A stretch of 64,000 nucleotides of DNA from an uncultured Mycoplasmataceae bacterium (GTDB lineage Bacteria; Bacillota_I; Bacilli_A; Mycoplasmatales; Hepatoplasmataceae). Within the stretch, counting starts at the first letter, position 1. Each line of letters opens with the position of its first letter. The translations under genes were made by a program, and so were the position numbers. The DNA lies in NCBI GenBank assembly GCA_947330515.1, contig CAMZOE010000010.1:21883-85882 (forward strand), in the 5' to 3' direction. Below are positions 11,269 through 22,239 of this stretch, piece after piece. The notes beneath the pieces are model-generated. The model made no database searches. It saw only the letters and a list, made by a program, of their open reading frames with translations, and was not told the DNA's origin.

Positions 11269-12171
11269 TTATTTCCCAACACTTTCTCTTGGAAAAAATA
11301 AATTTTTTAAAGATACCAAGAAAAAAGGTAAGAAAGAAATTACAAAAGGATTTCATGTTATTGTTTTAAAGAAAATGCCATGGTCAGTGTGATAAAGATC
11401 GTTCATATGAGACATATCAAATCAATTGACAATTACCGGCGGTACCGGTTCCGGCGGTTTTACTCAACTAGAACCTACATAAAAAAGATCTTTTCCAAAA
11501 AGTTCTAATGCACTTCAAGGAAATAATAAAGTATTTATTATTATTCTTGTTTTACCTATATTTTTGTTTCATGAAAAATAAAACTCATTATCTATTGTTT
11601 GTCTTTCTAATTTAAGTGGATGATAAAAAATACAAGAAAATACTAATAGATAAAAAACAGTTGCAATAACAATAAGAAAAACTAATGTTTGTTCCTTAAT
11701 GAAATGGTTAAGAAGATAAAAGAAAATAATAATCATAATAACTTCCATAAAACTATAATAAAAATACATATGAAAAGAAAATTTACTTCAATCTATAAAA
11801 ATTAGTTCTCCTGTTTGACGTCTTCATTCACTTCCTCACCCTTTAAGATTAAACAAATAAACATACATTAATCAAACAGTAATAAAAACAACTCCGTAAA
11901 AAAGAATTTCTAAAAATGCTTTTGCTTTTATAGAAATTTTTTTATGCTTAGAAACAACAATTCTTTTTAAAAATAGTTCTTGATTAAGTTTTTTATATTT
12001 TATAGTTGTAAAAAATGATATAAACAAGGTTAAAGCAATTGTTAATATTCCAAAAGCAATTTTAACTAATGGACGAATAATTGTCAGGGTTGATAAAAAA
12101 ACTACATCAATTATACTAATTACAATTATCAATAAAATAAATTTTTTTAATGAATAAAATATTTTTCTCAC
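11269..12171 (-). CDS. Unrecognised multi-pass membrane protein
   Basis: 300 aa. I do not recognise the family. About six TM segments are visible, near 10-30, 33-55, 85-105, 145-165, 170-192 and 270-292. A charged loop (WGSEWRRQTGEL) lies near 113-125, and a Pro-rich stretch KPPEPVPPV comes before the last helix. That stretch is coded by a local GC-rich patch (11436-11457) unlike the rest of the gene. The start is a GTG preceded by AAGAGAGAG. It is a single gene between terminators. Confidence 0.65.
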
Positions 12172-12232
12172 TTTTTCTCTCTCTTTTTTTTAAATTGCAA
12201 ATTTACACTTTAATAACAATGTTATCATATTT

Positions 12233-12264
12233 TTATAAAAAAAAAACTATAAAATAGTTTTTTC
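12233..12264 (-). terminator. Terminator after tRNA-Trp
   Basis: A stem AAAAACTAT / ATAGTTTTT with a 3-base loop, flanked by A and T runs on both sides. It lies 18 bases past the tRNA 3' end on the minus strand and could work in either direction. Confidence 0.65.
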
Positions 12265-12281
12265 TTCTACACTTATATAAA

Positions 12282-12357
12282 TGGCAGGGGTGACAGGAGT
12301 CGAACCCGTAACCGATGGTTTTGAAGACCACTGCTCTGCCAATTGAGCTACACCCCT
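12282..12357 (-). tRNA. trnW: tRNA-Trp (anticodon TCA), reads UGA
   Basis: 76 nt including an encoded CCA. It has the acceptor stem AGGGGTG/CACCCCT, discriminator G, D arm GCTCAATTGGCAGAGC, anticodon loop CTTCAAA giving TCA, and T loop TTCGACT. TCA pairs with UGA and by wobble UGG, which explains the in-frame TGA codons throughout the window. The standard 7-bp acceptor stem and short variable loop rule out tRNA-Sec. Confidence 0.97.
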
Positions 12358-12386
12358 ATTAAGCAAAATGCTAAAACTAACTAACA

Positions 12387-12605
12387 CTAAACTTTTGTTT
12401 TGATGACATCAATAACGTTTTGAATTGTTTCCATTTCCAATAGTTCTTCGTCTTCGATTTTTATATTAAATTTTTCTTCAACTTCTAAAATTAAATCAAG
12501 TAAGTCTAGGGAATCAATTCCTAAGTCTCTTAAATTTTTAGAAGGAGTAATTGTGTTGTCTTTTAGAAATTTTTGAATTTCTTTTAAAATTTTTTCATTA
12601 TTCAT
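12387..12605 (-). CDS. acpP: Acyl carrier protein
   Basis: 72 aa. Carries acyl groups on a phosphopantetheine arm; in mycoplasmas, which lack most fatty acid synthesis, it serves phospholipid acylation. The attachment Ser is in GIDSLDLLDL (residues about 33-42). The acidic helical profile is typical. ATG at 12605 is used rather than a TTG nine bases earlier. No ribosome site precedes it, and a TATAAT ends only eight bases upstream, so the mRNA is probably leaderless. Confidence 0.93.
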   Translation of the reverse strand: MNNEKILKEIQKFLKDNTITPSKNLRDLGIDSLDLLDLILEVEEKFNIKIEDEELLEMETIQNVIDVIKTKV

Positions 12606-12613
12606 ACTATTCA

Positions 12614-12619
12614 ATTATA
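12614..12619 (-). promoter_or_regulatory. -10 box of acpP, leaderless arrangement
   Basis: TATAAT on the minus strand ends eight bases before the acpP ATG, so transcription would start at or next to the A of the start codon. No Shine-Dalgarno sequence lies between. Confidence 0.55.
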
Positions 12620-12622
12620 AAG

Positions 12623-12652
12623 AAAAAAGTCTTTTTTAAAAAAGACTTTTTT
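12623..12652 (-). terminator. Terminator of the FtsX-type permease gene
   Basis: AAAAAAGTC and GACTTTTTT pair around a TTTTTTAAAAAA centre, and a T run ends the structure on the minus strand. The stop codon of the permease gene lies at the start of the hairpin. Confidence 0.75.
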
Positions 12653-15600
12653 AAAATATATTTTTTATAACTTCTTTAGAGTTTAATTTATAGTAAAAAT
12701 AAAAACTAACTGAATACAATAAAGCCATAATTATAAGATCTAAACCAATGATTGCTAACCATTGTCATCAAACCATTTTAAAGGTTAAATCAGCTGCCAT
12801 CAAGAATAAAAATAACTTAGTAAAGAGGAAGAACATTAAAAATACTAAAGGAATGAGGACAACAAGTGCTGTAAATACCAATAATAGGTTTGGCGAAAGA
12901 ATTAGTTTAGAAGTTTGCCTAGTATTATAACCTAAAGATTTAAGCATCGAAACTTCTCTAACATTATCATCAATTGTTTCTTTAATTGAAATCAAAATCA
13001 TAAACATAGGAATAATTAGGATAATTAAAGAAGATAAAATTAATGATTCGGTAATAATTTTATTTACTTGATTACTTAAAGCTTTAAGAAAAGGTAAATT
13101 GTAAGTTACTTTTAAATCTGCAATTAAATTATTTTTAAAAACACTTGAAGATTCTTCTGAACTTTCACTTAACAATTCTATTCCTTCATCAGGCTTAAAG
13201 AACTTAAGCATTTTTTCATAAGAAGATTCAGAAAATCCATAAGAAGATTGATTATCAATTTGAAAAGCATCATTATAAAAAACATAATGAAAAGAAGTTG
13301 CTTTTTGAGTATATCCTTCAACAAATTCTCTAGAAGTTAAAATTCCATAATCAATTTTGCTGTAAATACCAATAATTTTGATTTTAATAAAATCAGGATT
13401 ATTAAATCTATCAAAATTTTTAATGTAAAGAAAATCCCCTTGTTCAACTTTTTGATTTCTTGCAATCCCTTTGTCAATAACAACCGGAATATATTCTTTA
13501 TTTGGAGTTTCAGATGCAAACCTTTCTGTTATATTAGGTCCGCTTTTAAACTTGATGTTCATTCATCGCTCATATTCTTTATAACTATCAATAAAACTAA
13601 CATTAACTGTTTTAAAAAGATTTTTATCATCTAAACTAATATTTGATGTTTTAGAAACTCCTAAAGAACTATGAAAAAAGAAAGCTGCTTTCTCACTATC
13701 AAATAATGTTTTCCCAAAAGTAATATATGGAAAAGTTCTTAAATAGAAATCTTTTAAAGCAATTAAAGGTTCATCATTTAAATCTATTTCAAGAAGATCC
13801 ATATAATTATTAGAAATTCATTTATAAGTTGGTGATAAAAAGATAAATTTATACATTCTCATTAAAGTTAGATTTTCATTTTGAATAACACCTTTATCTG
13901 TTTCTTGGTAAAAACCTTTATCAAAATTATCCCAAGTAGCAAAAGGATGATCTTTTTTATATAAAAATGCTAGCTTAGCATATATTTCAAAGAAATTTCA
14001 TGTTGTTTGTGGAGAGATATAAGAATAATCAAATAATTCATAATTATCAATTACATCTTTTTTAACAACATCATTTCTTTTAACTACATAATTAGAACTT
14101 AAATAATTAGTAATTTCAAGAGAAATTCTTTTATATTCATTTTTATAAGTAGAAGAAAAATCAACATTTGTATCAAGAAGAGAAAGATTATATTCTCCTA
14201 ATAAAAACTCTTCATCAAGAATTTTATCAATTGCTTCAAAGTTTAAATTGGTATATCTTTCTCTGAAAGCTTCATCTAAACCATCAATTTTTTTAAAGTA
14301 TTTTCTTGGTGAAGAAAAATTTGCATATCGATTCCATTCCCTAAAGGAATAATAATCATAATTATCAAAGTTTGCCCCACTAAAATTTTCACTAGTATTA
14401 ATTGAAACAAATGAACTAATAGTAAATGAAATTGCTACTAAGAACAATGAAGATAATGTTGAAAAAACAATTAAAGAAGATTTTGAAATACTCTTGAAAA
14501 TATTTTTAAAAGCATATGAAACTTCAAATGATTTAAATTTATCTCCAATTTTTGACATTTTTCGGAAAATAATATTTGGATTATAAACACTTTTTCCTTC
14601 TAATAGAATTGTTTCTTTCTTTGCTAAGGATTTTCTTATTTTTAAATAAGAAAAAACAATGATGATTGAAAAAGAAAGAAGAAAAATAAATATTAAAGCA
14701 ATTATAGACGGTGGCCTAACAACAACATTAAAAAGATTCTTGTAATTTCTCATTGATAATCAGTAAAAAAGAACTGAAAACGATAATGCAAAAACATTAT
14801 TTACTAGCATTAATATTATTGGAAACATTAAAAAAGATAAAGAAATTGAGTTTGTTGAGTAACCAAAAGACTTTAGAACTCCAAATTGTTTATAATTATC
14901 CTTTATTTTTGAATTAATAATAGAAAATAAAATTGTTATAACAATAATAAAAAGAAGAATGATAATAACAATATTTATAATTTCCGTAATGTAATAATTT
15001 AATGACCCATTATCATTCCTTGAATAATAACTATTAGAAGTTTTGTTGTAAGCAGAAGCAACATCTAGTCTTATCATAAAATAATTAAGAAAATTTTGTT
15101 GGTCTTTAAGTTTTAATTCTTCAAATTTCTTACCTGGAAAAATTGATTGAAAAATGTATTGATTAAATAAATTAACTCTTTGTGCAAGTTCTCCTTCAAG
15201 TAGAGTTTCATATTGTTTTTTTGAAACTTGTTGTCTAATAGAAAAACTATCAATCATGCTTTTTGTTTGTAAGATAACTTCTTCTCTTCTAGTAAATCGA
15301 GGACTATAATTTGTTAATTCTGGATCCTCACCATATACTAAACGATTATAATCTAAAGAATTAATTAGTATAGATCCTGTTCATTCATCATCACCAGAAG
15401 AATATGAATCACGATAAGTGGCAATTGGCATAAAAGAATAAGTTATTTTGTTATTATATTTTTTATATAAAGAAACTTTATATTCTTGCCCCAAGGAGAT
15501 ATTATTTTTTTCAGCAAAATAATCACTAACAGCAACTTCAATTACTTTATCATCAGTAATTGGTTTATTTTTATGATGATTATTTATTGATAATAAATCT

Positions 15601-16466
15601 TCCTTAGTATAATATCCGTTACCTACTCTTTTCTTAGCAAATTCTGTAAATTCATAACGAGCTAAATAATAATTTTCTCCTTTTTTAGAAGATGTTTTTT
15701 GTGTGAAACTATCATCTCTAAACATTTTGTCAAAAGAAGTATAAAAAGAATTATTTGAATAATTATAATCTTCCAAATTAACAAAATATAAAGTTCTAAT
15801 ATTTTTAATTATTTCCTCAGAACTTTGTAATTTAGCAGTAACTTGAAAACTTTGAACTAAACGATAATATAAATCGTTATTTTCATCATACAAAGAACTA
15901 TAGTAGTCATAACTATTTGCAATCATTTTTCAAACATCAAGATTAAAAATGACTCCTTTTGAATAGAAAGTATTTAACGGTTTATAAGTATGAGAAATTG
16001 GATCAAGGGTATCTGCTAAAGGTGATTCTTTATAAATCTCTGACATAAATTCACTTCATTTTGGTCCAAATTCTACTCCTGGAAATCATGGTAACTCGTA
16101 AGTAGGGTATGGCGCATCAACAAACATTTCCCAATATTCTTTAGTTAAATACTTTCTTGAATTTCAATCACCATAATAACCTTTATTTGGATTCAACGAA
16201 AACAAATGAGTATTGTAATTATCATGATTATCTTTAATACTATTTTTATAAGTTATCATGGAGGTAAAACCACCAAAAACAAAACCAAAGGAAATAGCAT
16301 AAAAGAAAAGTAAAATAACCATTGAAAATGAAAAAGATTTAATTGTTTTCAATGATGATTTATAAATAAATTTATTGTCTTTAATTCCTAAAATAAATTT
16401 AACCAATAATAAAAAAAATAACCCAATAAAAATAAAGGAAACTACTAAAATAACAATGCTTAACAT
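12651..16466 (-). CDS. Large ABC transporter permease, FtsX/MacB type
   Basis: 1271 aa. N-terminal helices lie at about 3-28 and 45-70. A large extracellular region runs to about 495, followed by a helix cluster near 497-610, a helix at about 663-687, a second large extracellular region to about 1140, and C-terminal helices near 1142-1162, 1191-1222 and 1234-1260. The cytoplasmic-side sequences YKQFGVLKSFGYSTNSIS and VREVSMLKSLGYNTRQTS are FtsX signatures and occur in both halves, so the protein is an internal duplication. No ATPase gene is adjacent. Substrate unknown; lipid or lipoprotein export is typical. Start is the ATG at 16466, five bases... after the proS stop region; a TTG at 16487 is less likely. 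Confidence 0.8.
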
Positions 16467-16470
16467 CTTA

Positions 16471-17889
16471 TTAATATACTTTAGCAATAATTGCTATAGT
16501 ATTTACCATTTCTCCTGAATGAACACATTTTCCTAAAGTTGAAGTTTTTTCCAACATTCTAATAGTAGCTCCTTCAATTTTTTCTTGTAATTCAATCTCA
16601 AAAGCAGTATCTTCTTTTCAATAAACTTTTGCAACTTTATCGTTATCAATTACTTCTTTTAATTCTTCCATAGAATCAACTTTAGTAATAAATTTTAAAG
16701 TATTTGCTTTTGTTTTTTCAAATAAATTATTTTTATATTCAGTCTTAAATTCTTTAAAAAAATCTTTTGTAAGTAAATCTAATGAAACTGGATTTTTTGA
16801 ATTCTTAGAACGATCAACAATAATTACTTGATTTTGTTCTATATCTCTTTTACCAAGCTCAATTCTCATAGGAACTCCTTTAATTTCTCATTCTGAAGAT
16901 TTAAATCCCATTCCTTTTTCAGAATCATCCATTTTAACTCTTAAACCATAAGCTTTTAAAGTTTTAAAAAGTTCGCTTGCTTTTTGTGATATTTCTTGAT
17001 CACCATGAGGATTAAAAGTTAAAATTACAACATGAAATGGTGCGACATCTCAAGGAAGTACTAATCCTTCATCATCTGAATGTGACATAATAATTGCCCC
17101 AATACTTCTTGTTGAAACTCCTCAAGATGTTTGATTAGGATAAATTGATTTTTGTTCTTTACTTTGAAACTTAACATCAAAAGAAGTTGCAAAAGTAGTT
17201 CCTAAAAAATGACTTGTTGCTGATTGTAATGCTTTTCCATCTCTTAAAATAGTTTCTATAGTATAAGTATTTTTTGCACCAGCAAAACGTTCATTAATTG
17301 TTTTTTCACCATCTAAAACAAACATATCTAAGTGTTTATTATAGAACAGTTTATATAATGAAAGAATTTTTTTACTATATTTATATGCTTCTTCTTCAGT
17401 TTCGTGTAATGTATGTCCTTCTTGTCATAAAAATTCTGAAGTTCTTAAAAATGGGCGAGTGTTTTTTTCTCCACGCATAACATTTACTCATTGATTAAGT
17501 TTCATTGGTAGTTGCTTATAACTTTGTAAATTATCTTTAAAATATTTAGCAAATAAAGTTTCAGAGGTTGGTCTAATAACTAATGGTTCAACATTTTTAT
17601 TTCCAATTTTAGTAATAGTAAATACTTCTGGTGCAAAACCTTCAATATGTTCTTTTTCTTTTTCCAAATAAGAATAAGGAATTAACAATGGAAGATAAAG
17701 CTCTTCAATTTCATCTTGTTCGAAATATTTAGTTAAAATTTTTTGAATATTTTTTCAAATAGCAAAAGAATATGGTTTTAAAATAACACTTCCTTTGGAA
17801 GGTCCATAATCTATTAATTCTGCTTTAGTTAGTATATCAGTATATCATTTTGCAATATCTACATTAAAACTAGTGATAAATTTTGACAT
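16471..17889 (-). CDS. proS: Prolyl-tRNA synthetase (short, archaeal/eukaryote-like type)
   Basis: 472 aa, the short ProRS form found in mycoplasmas, without the insertion editing domain of the bacterial form. Class II elements are [12 protein letters not shown], the motif 2 run [20 protein letters not shown], and motif 3 [12 protein letters not shown]. The C-terminal zinc-like domain is reduced and the protein ends [16 protein letters not shown] precedes the ATG. Confidence 0.95.
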
Positions 17890-17919
17890 TTTTACTCTTT
17901 TCTAATTTAATTTCTGTTG

Positions 17920-17925
17920 ATTATA
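17920..17925 (-). promoter_or_regulatory. Probable -10 box of proS
   Basis: TATAAT on the minus strand, about 30 bases upstream of the proS ATG, with a TTGATA further upstream at a spacing shorter than ideal. Confidence 0.4.
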
Positions 17926-17976
17926 TATAAATTAATTTTATCAAAATAAACATTTACTTATTAAATATAATATTAT

Positions 17977-18645
17977 TTATCCTTGATTAATATAATTTAT
18001 CTGTTCACATATTTCATTAATTTCTTCAGAAATTAACTCAAGATTTCGAATAATTACAAAAATTTTATAAAGAACATCTACTCTAGATTGTTCTTCAAAA
18101 TCTTTTGGAATAATAAAATCAAGATTAATAATATGAATTATTTGAAGAAAACTTTTTTGAAGATCATCTGAATCTTCTAAAATCTTAGTTGCAAGAGTTT
18201 TATCTTCTGTTAAAATAAGATTTTTTAATTCTTCCAAAATAGAAATTAATGTTTTTTCATAACCAATAAAATATTCAATTTGTTTGTCACCAAAAATTTC
18301 TTTAATAGACCACAAATAAGTTATTAACTCTGCACTTTCTGTACTATATTTTGAAATTTTATTTACTTCCGAAAACATATTAAAATATCCTATGTTTCTT
18401 CTTAAATCTTTAGAAACTAAGGATTTTGTAAAATTAAAAATAGATTTTCTTCTTGCTTTTTGAATCGCTTTGTCTAAGTCAATATTTTTTTGTTGAATTT
18501 TATTAAATTGAAATTGTACTTTCTTAGAATCTTCTAAGAATAATTTATCCATTTTTTTAATCTCATAAATTAAAAAATCAATTGCTTCAAGCAAACATTC
18601 CTTTAGATTTTCTTCAAAATTCTTAATTAATAAATTTTTTTCCAT
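17977..18645 (-). CDS. phoU: Phosphate transport regulator PhoU
   Basis: 222 aa, the usual PhoU length. All-helical protein with two repeated three-helix halves that damps Pst transporter activity. The last gene of the pst operon, 28 bases after pstB. The repeats are visible as EAIDFLIYEIKKMDKLFLEDSKK and KTLISILEELKNLILTEDKTLATKILEDSDDL. AAAGGAG lies 13 bases before the ATG, a rather wide spacing. Metal-binding E/D motifs are less clear than in E. coli PhoU. Confidence 0.85.
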   Translation of the reverse strand: MEKNLLIKNFEENLKECLLEAIDFLIYEIKKMDKLFLEDSKKVQFQFNKIQQKNIDLDKAIQKARRKSIFNFTKSLVSKDLRRNIGYFNMFSEVNKISKYSTESAELITYLWSIKEIFGDKQIEYFIGYEKTLISILEELKNLILTEDKTLATKILEDSDDLQKSFLQIIHIINLDFIIPKDFEEQSRVDVLYKIFVIIRNLELISEEINEICEQINYINQG

Positions 18646-18673
18646 GTTTTTTAATTTTCTCCTTTCGTTAATA

Positions 18674-20047
18674 TTACCCAAATTTTCCTCTAATATAATC
18701 ATCTGTGCGTTTTTCTTTCGGATTTGAAAATATCTTTTGAGTTTTATCAAATTCTATTAATTCTCCTTCATAAAAAAACGCAGTATAATCTGAAACTCTT
18801 GCCGCTTGTTGCATTGAATGAGTAACTATAATAATAGTATAATCTTTTTTCAATTTTAAAATTAAATCCTCTATTTTAGAAGCAGCAATTGGGTCTAAAG
18901 CTGAAGTTGGTTCATCCATTAAAAGAATTTCTGGTTTATTAGCAATAGTCCTCGCAATACAAAGTCGTTGTTGTTGACCACCAGAAAGAGAAGTACCTAA
19001 AGCATTTAAATTACTTGAAACTTCATCTCATAATGCTGCATCTTTTAAAGATGATTCAATCAATTCATTTAAAATAGCTTTATTTTTAATTCCATTTATT
19101 TTTGGTCCATAAGAAACATTTTTTGCAATTGACATCGGAAAAGGATTAGGTTGTTGAAAGATCATCCCAATTTTTGTTCTTAATTCTGTAATTTCAATTT
19201 TATCATTCTTATTTTTTATTGATCTTAGTTTATAAATATCATATTCTCCATCTAATAGAATTTCTCCTTCAGCAGAAAAAACAGATATTTCATCATTAAT
19301 ACGATTTAGTGTTCTTAAAAATGTTGATTTTCCACAACCGGATGGACCTATGATTGAAATAACTTTATTTTTTGGGATATTAATGTTAATATCAAATAAA
19401 GCTTGTTTCTCGCCATAAAAAACATTAAGATTTTTGATAACAAAAGAAAAATCGTTTTCAATGTTTTTATCTTTTTCAAATACCCCATCAATTATTTTTA
19501 TTAAATCTAAACGATTTTTTAATTTTTCTTCTAAGGCTTCGATATTAATTTCTTTTTTAGTGATTTTAACATTATTATCTTCGATATCTTTAACAACTTT
19601 TTCAATTGTTAAAGTAAAAAGTTTTTTTTGATGTTTAAGAATTTTTTTTAAATCAGCTTTAAGATTTACTAATTCAAAAAGTTCAACACTATATTCTTCT
19701 TTTGCTGCTTTTTTTTCTATAACGATTTCTTTTAAAGAATTAATATTATTTGTTTTTTCATTAATATCTAATTCTAAACTATCAGAATTTTTAATTTCTT
19801 CGATAGTTTTTTCTTGCTTATTTTTTTTATTTATTTTTAATAACAGTGTTGCTTTTTCTGCATTAATTTTTTTATCTAATGAAAAAATATCTTTGGATAA
19901 AGTAACTCTTTCTCGATTTAATTCTTTTTTAAGTTGTTCATATCTTAAAAGTTCGCTTTGACTAAGATTTTCTTTGTTTGAACGCAATGAAGAAAATTCT
20001 AAAGTTTTCTGTTCTAAAATATCTTTTTGAATTTCTTTCTTAAACAT
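18674..20047 (-). CDS. pstB: Phosphate ABC transporter ATP-binding protein PstB with N-terminal coiled-coil extension
   Basis: 457 aa; PstB is usually about 250-330 aa. The ATPase domain begins near residue 200: Walker [10 protein letters not shown] (234-242), Q loop [10 protein letters not shown], signature LSGGQQQR, Walker [13 protein letters not shown] and THSM. Residues 1 to about 195 are Lys/Glu-rich helical coiled coil. The extension is real: GGGAGGAATTTA precedes the ATG at ideal spacing, and the ATG shares a base with the pstCA stop (TAATG). The role of the added domain is unknown. Confidence 0.93.
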
Positions 20048-22239
20048 TAAATTCCTCCCATATAAGAAAAGTATCTTATTTTTATTTTTTCTATAATATT
20101 AAATTTTTGATCAATTCTTTTAAATAAATTTAAGAAAATAATTGCAAATATAACAATTACAATTCCAATAATGAAAATTGAAAAAATTGCTTCAAATATA
20201 CCGAAAAACATAATTATTATTCCAACAAATAAAATAATTGCTTCTGTATATTTTGTAGTTTTAATAAAATTAGCAATAGTAGAAAATAATAAAATTAAAA
20301 AGACAATTACAATTCCGATTGCTTTTACATATTCTCAAAGAATTACTTCTTGTCTAGTTAATTTATAAATTTCACTTGCAAGTGTTGTTCCACCACTTTT
20401 AATTCATTCACTTGCACTTGATTGTGAAATACTTCCATAAATAGTAATAAAAATAGCGGAATCTGCAATGATCATTCCAATTGCAACTACGGCAGAAGAA
20501 ATAATTGATGGAAGCGCTTGTTTTAAAAGAACTTTTTTAGTTGTAATTCAATTAGTTCCACCAAGTGCTAATGAAGCATCTTTTTGAGAACTAGGAATAG
20601 AATCAAAACCTTCTTGAGTTGTTTTTAAAATTGTTGGTAAGACAAATAATGAAATAGTAAAAGCAGCAGAAAAGGAATTCAGATGAATAAAATTATTAGA
20701 AAATAAAGGAACAAAAATAATAGTTCCTATTATTCCATAAATTAACGAAGGAATTCCTGTTAAAACTTGTACCATTAAAGAAATAAAATAAGAAAATTTT
20801 GTATTTTTTTTAATGTAAATTGAAGTTGTAATTGCAATTAATAAACCGATGCTTAACGATAAAGTTAATGCAATAATAATAGTTAGCAATGTTCCAAACA
20901 GTGGGGTTGCTAAACCATAAACCTGTTGTCCATCAATAATAGTAAAAATCCCAGAAGTAGAAAGGTATTTAAAATTTAATACTTTGAATCCACCAAAAAA
21001 AAGAAAACTCACAATGGATAATAAAATTAAAATTCCTATCATTGAAAAAGAAACAATAAATAGATTTCCTAATAAAGTTCGTTTATTTTTAAACTTAGTT
21101 GCTCTTTTATTTTTGTTACCATAATAAGAATTATGTAATTTAATTGTTGCTATCTCATGACTTAATTCTCAATGTTCTTTTTCTTCAATAAGTCTTCGTT
21201 CATATAAAATTTCTTTAGAAAATTCTTTGAATTCTTTTTTAGTAAGTGCTTTGACACTTTGTTCTTCTACTTTCTTTTTAATAAATTTTTTTTGTTTTAT
21301 TTTTTTATAAGCTTTTTTAGAACGATTTTCTAAATCAATTTTAATTTCTAAAATTTTCATTCCAGAAAAAACAATTAAAATTGTCACTAATAACAAACTT
21401 GCCATTGCAAACATAGATGATTGTTCTAAACTTCCAGAAGCAACTTCTTGAAACCCTTGTAACATAGTAGCAGTAATTAATGTTGTAAAACCAAAAAGAC
21501 TAAAAGTAGGACCATACGATGATTGTGATGCAACCATAGAAACAGCAGTTGCTTCACCAATAGCTCTTCCTAAACCTAATAAAATTGCAACCAAAATTCC
21601 TTTGGAAGCACTTCTTAAAGTGATGTGAATTGAAGTTTGTATTTTTGTAGCACCAAGAGCAATAGAAGATTCTTGAAGTTTTCTATCTACACCTTCTAAA
21701 CTAGAAATACTTAAAATAGTTATTGTTGGCATAATCATAAATGAAAGTGTTACAACAACTGAGATAGCAACTCCTGGAGGGACATTAAAAATAGCGCTAA
21801 TAATGCCATTAATGATAAACATTCCAAATGCTCCATAAATTACAGAGGGAATAGCAGCAAGAATAGAAATAACGATAACAAAAGTAGATTTAAATGCTTT
21901 AGGAATTATTTTAACAATAAATAATGCTGTTAACACTGAGACTGGAACAGCAATTAAAAGTGATAAAAAAGAAATTCATAAAGTATTTATAATCATAAAA
22001 CCACTTGAAAAAGCTAATGAAGAAGGATTATAATAATTACCAAATAAAAAATTCATAAGAGAAAAATTATCAAAAACAAAGAAAGCCGAAATCCCCTTAG
22101 AAATAAGAATAAAGATAAAAGAAATAATAAAAACAATAAACAATGAAGTTATTGTTATTAAAGCATTTTTAGTTAATTGATCTCTTTTAACTTTTTTAGT
22201 TTGAATTCTTTTTCTAATAATTGTTTCTTTTGATTTCAT
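20047..22239 (-). CDS. pstCA: Fused phosphate ABC transporter permease PstC-PstA
   Basis: 730 aa in one open frame. The PstC half has an N-terminal TM helix (26-51) and the EAA loop SIALGATKIQTSIHITLRSASKGI (about residues 200-225). A charged linker (about 310-385) follows. The PstA half has a helix from about 390 and the EAA loop SLALGGTNWITTKKVLLKQALPS (about 560-582). Both channel subunits are thus made as one chain. Mycoplasma genitalium/pneumoniae have a similarly long single permease. The ATG directly follows the pstS stop. Confidence 0.92.

Noticed and set aside
12282-12357. tRNA with anticodon TCA as a selenocysteine tRNA
   Set aside because: It has a normal 76-nt cloverleaf with a 7-bp acceptor stem and short variable loop, and in-frame TGA is found in nearly all genes.
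12651-16466. Apparent chain of broken gene fragments in this and many other loci
   Set aside because: All breaks are in-frame TGA codons at plausible Trp positions, and a tRNA-Trp with anticodon TCA is present. Under code 4 each is one intact gene.
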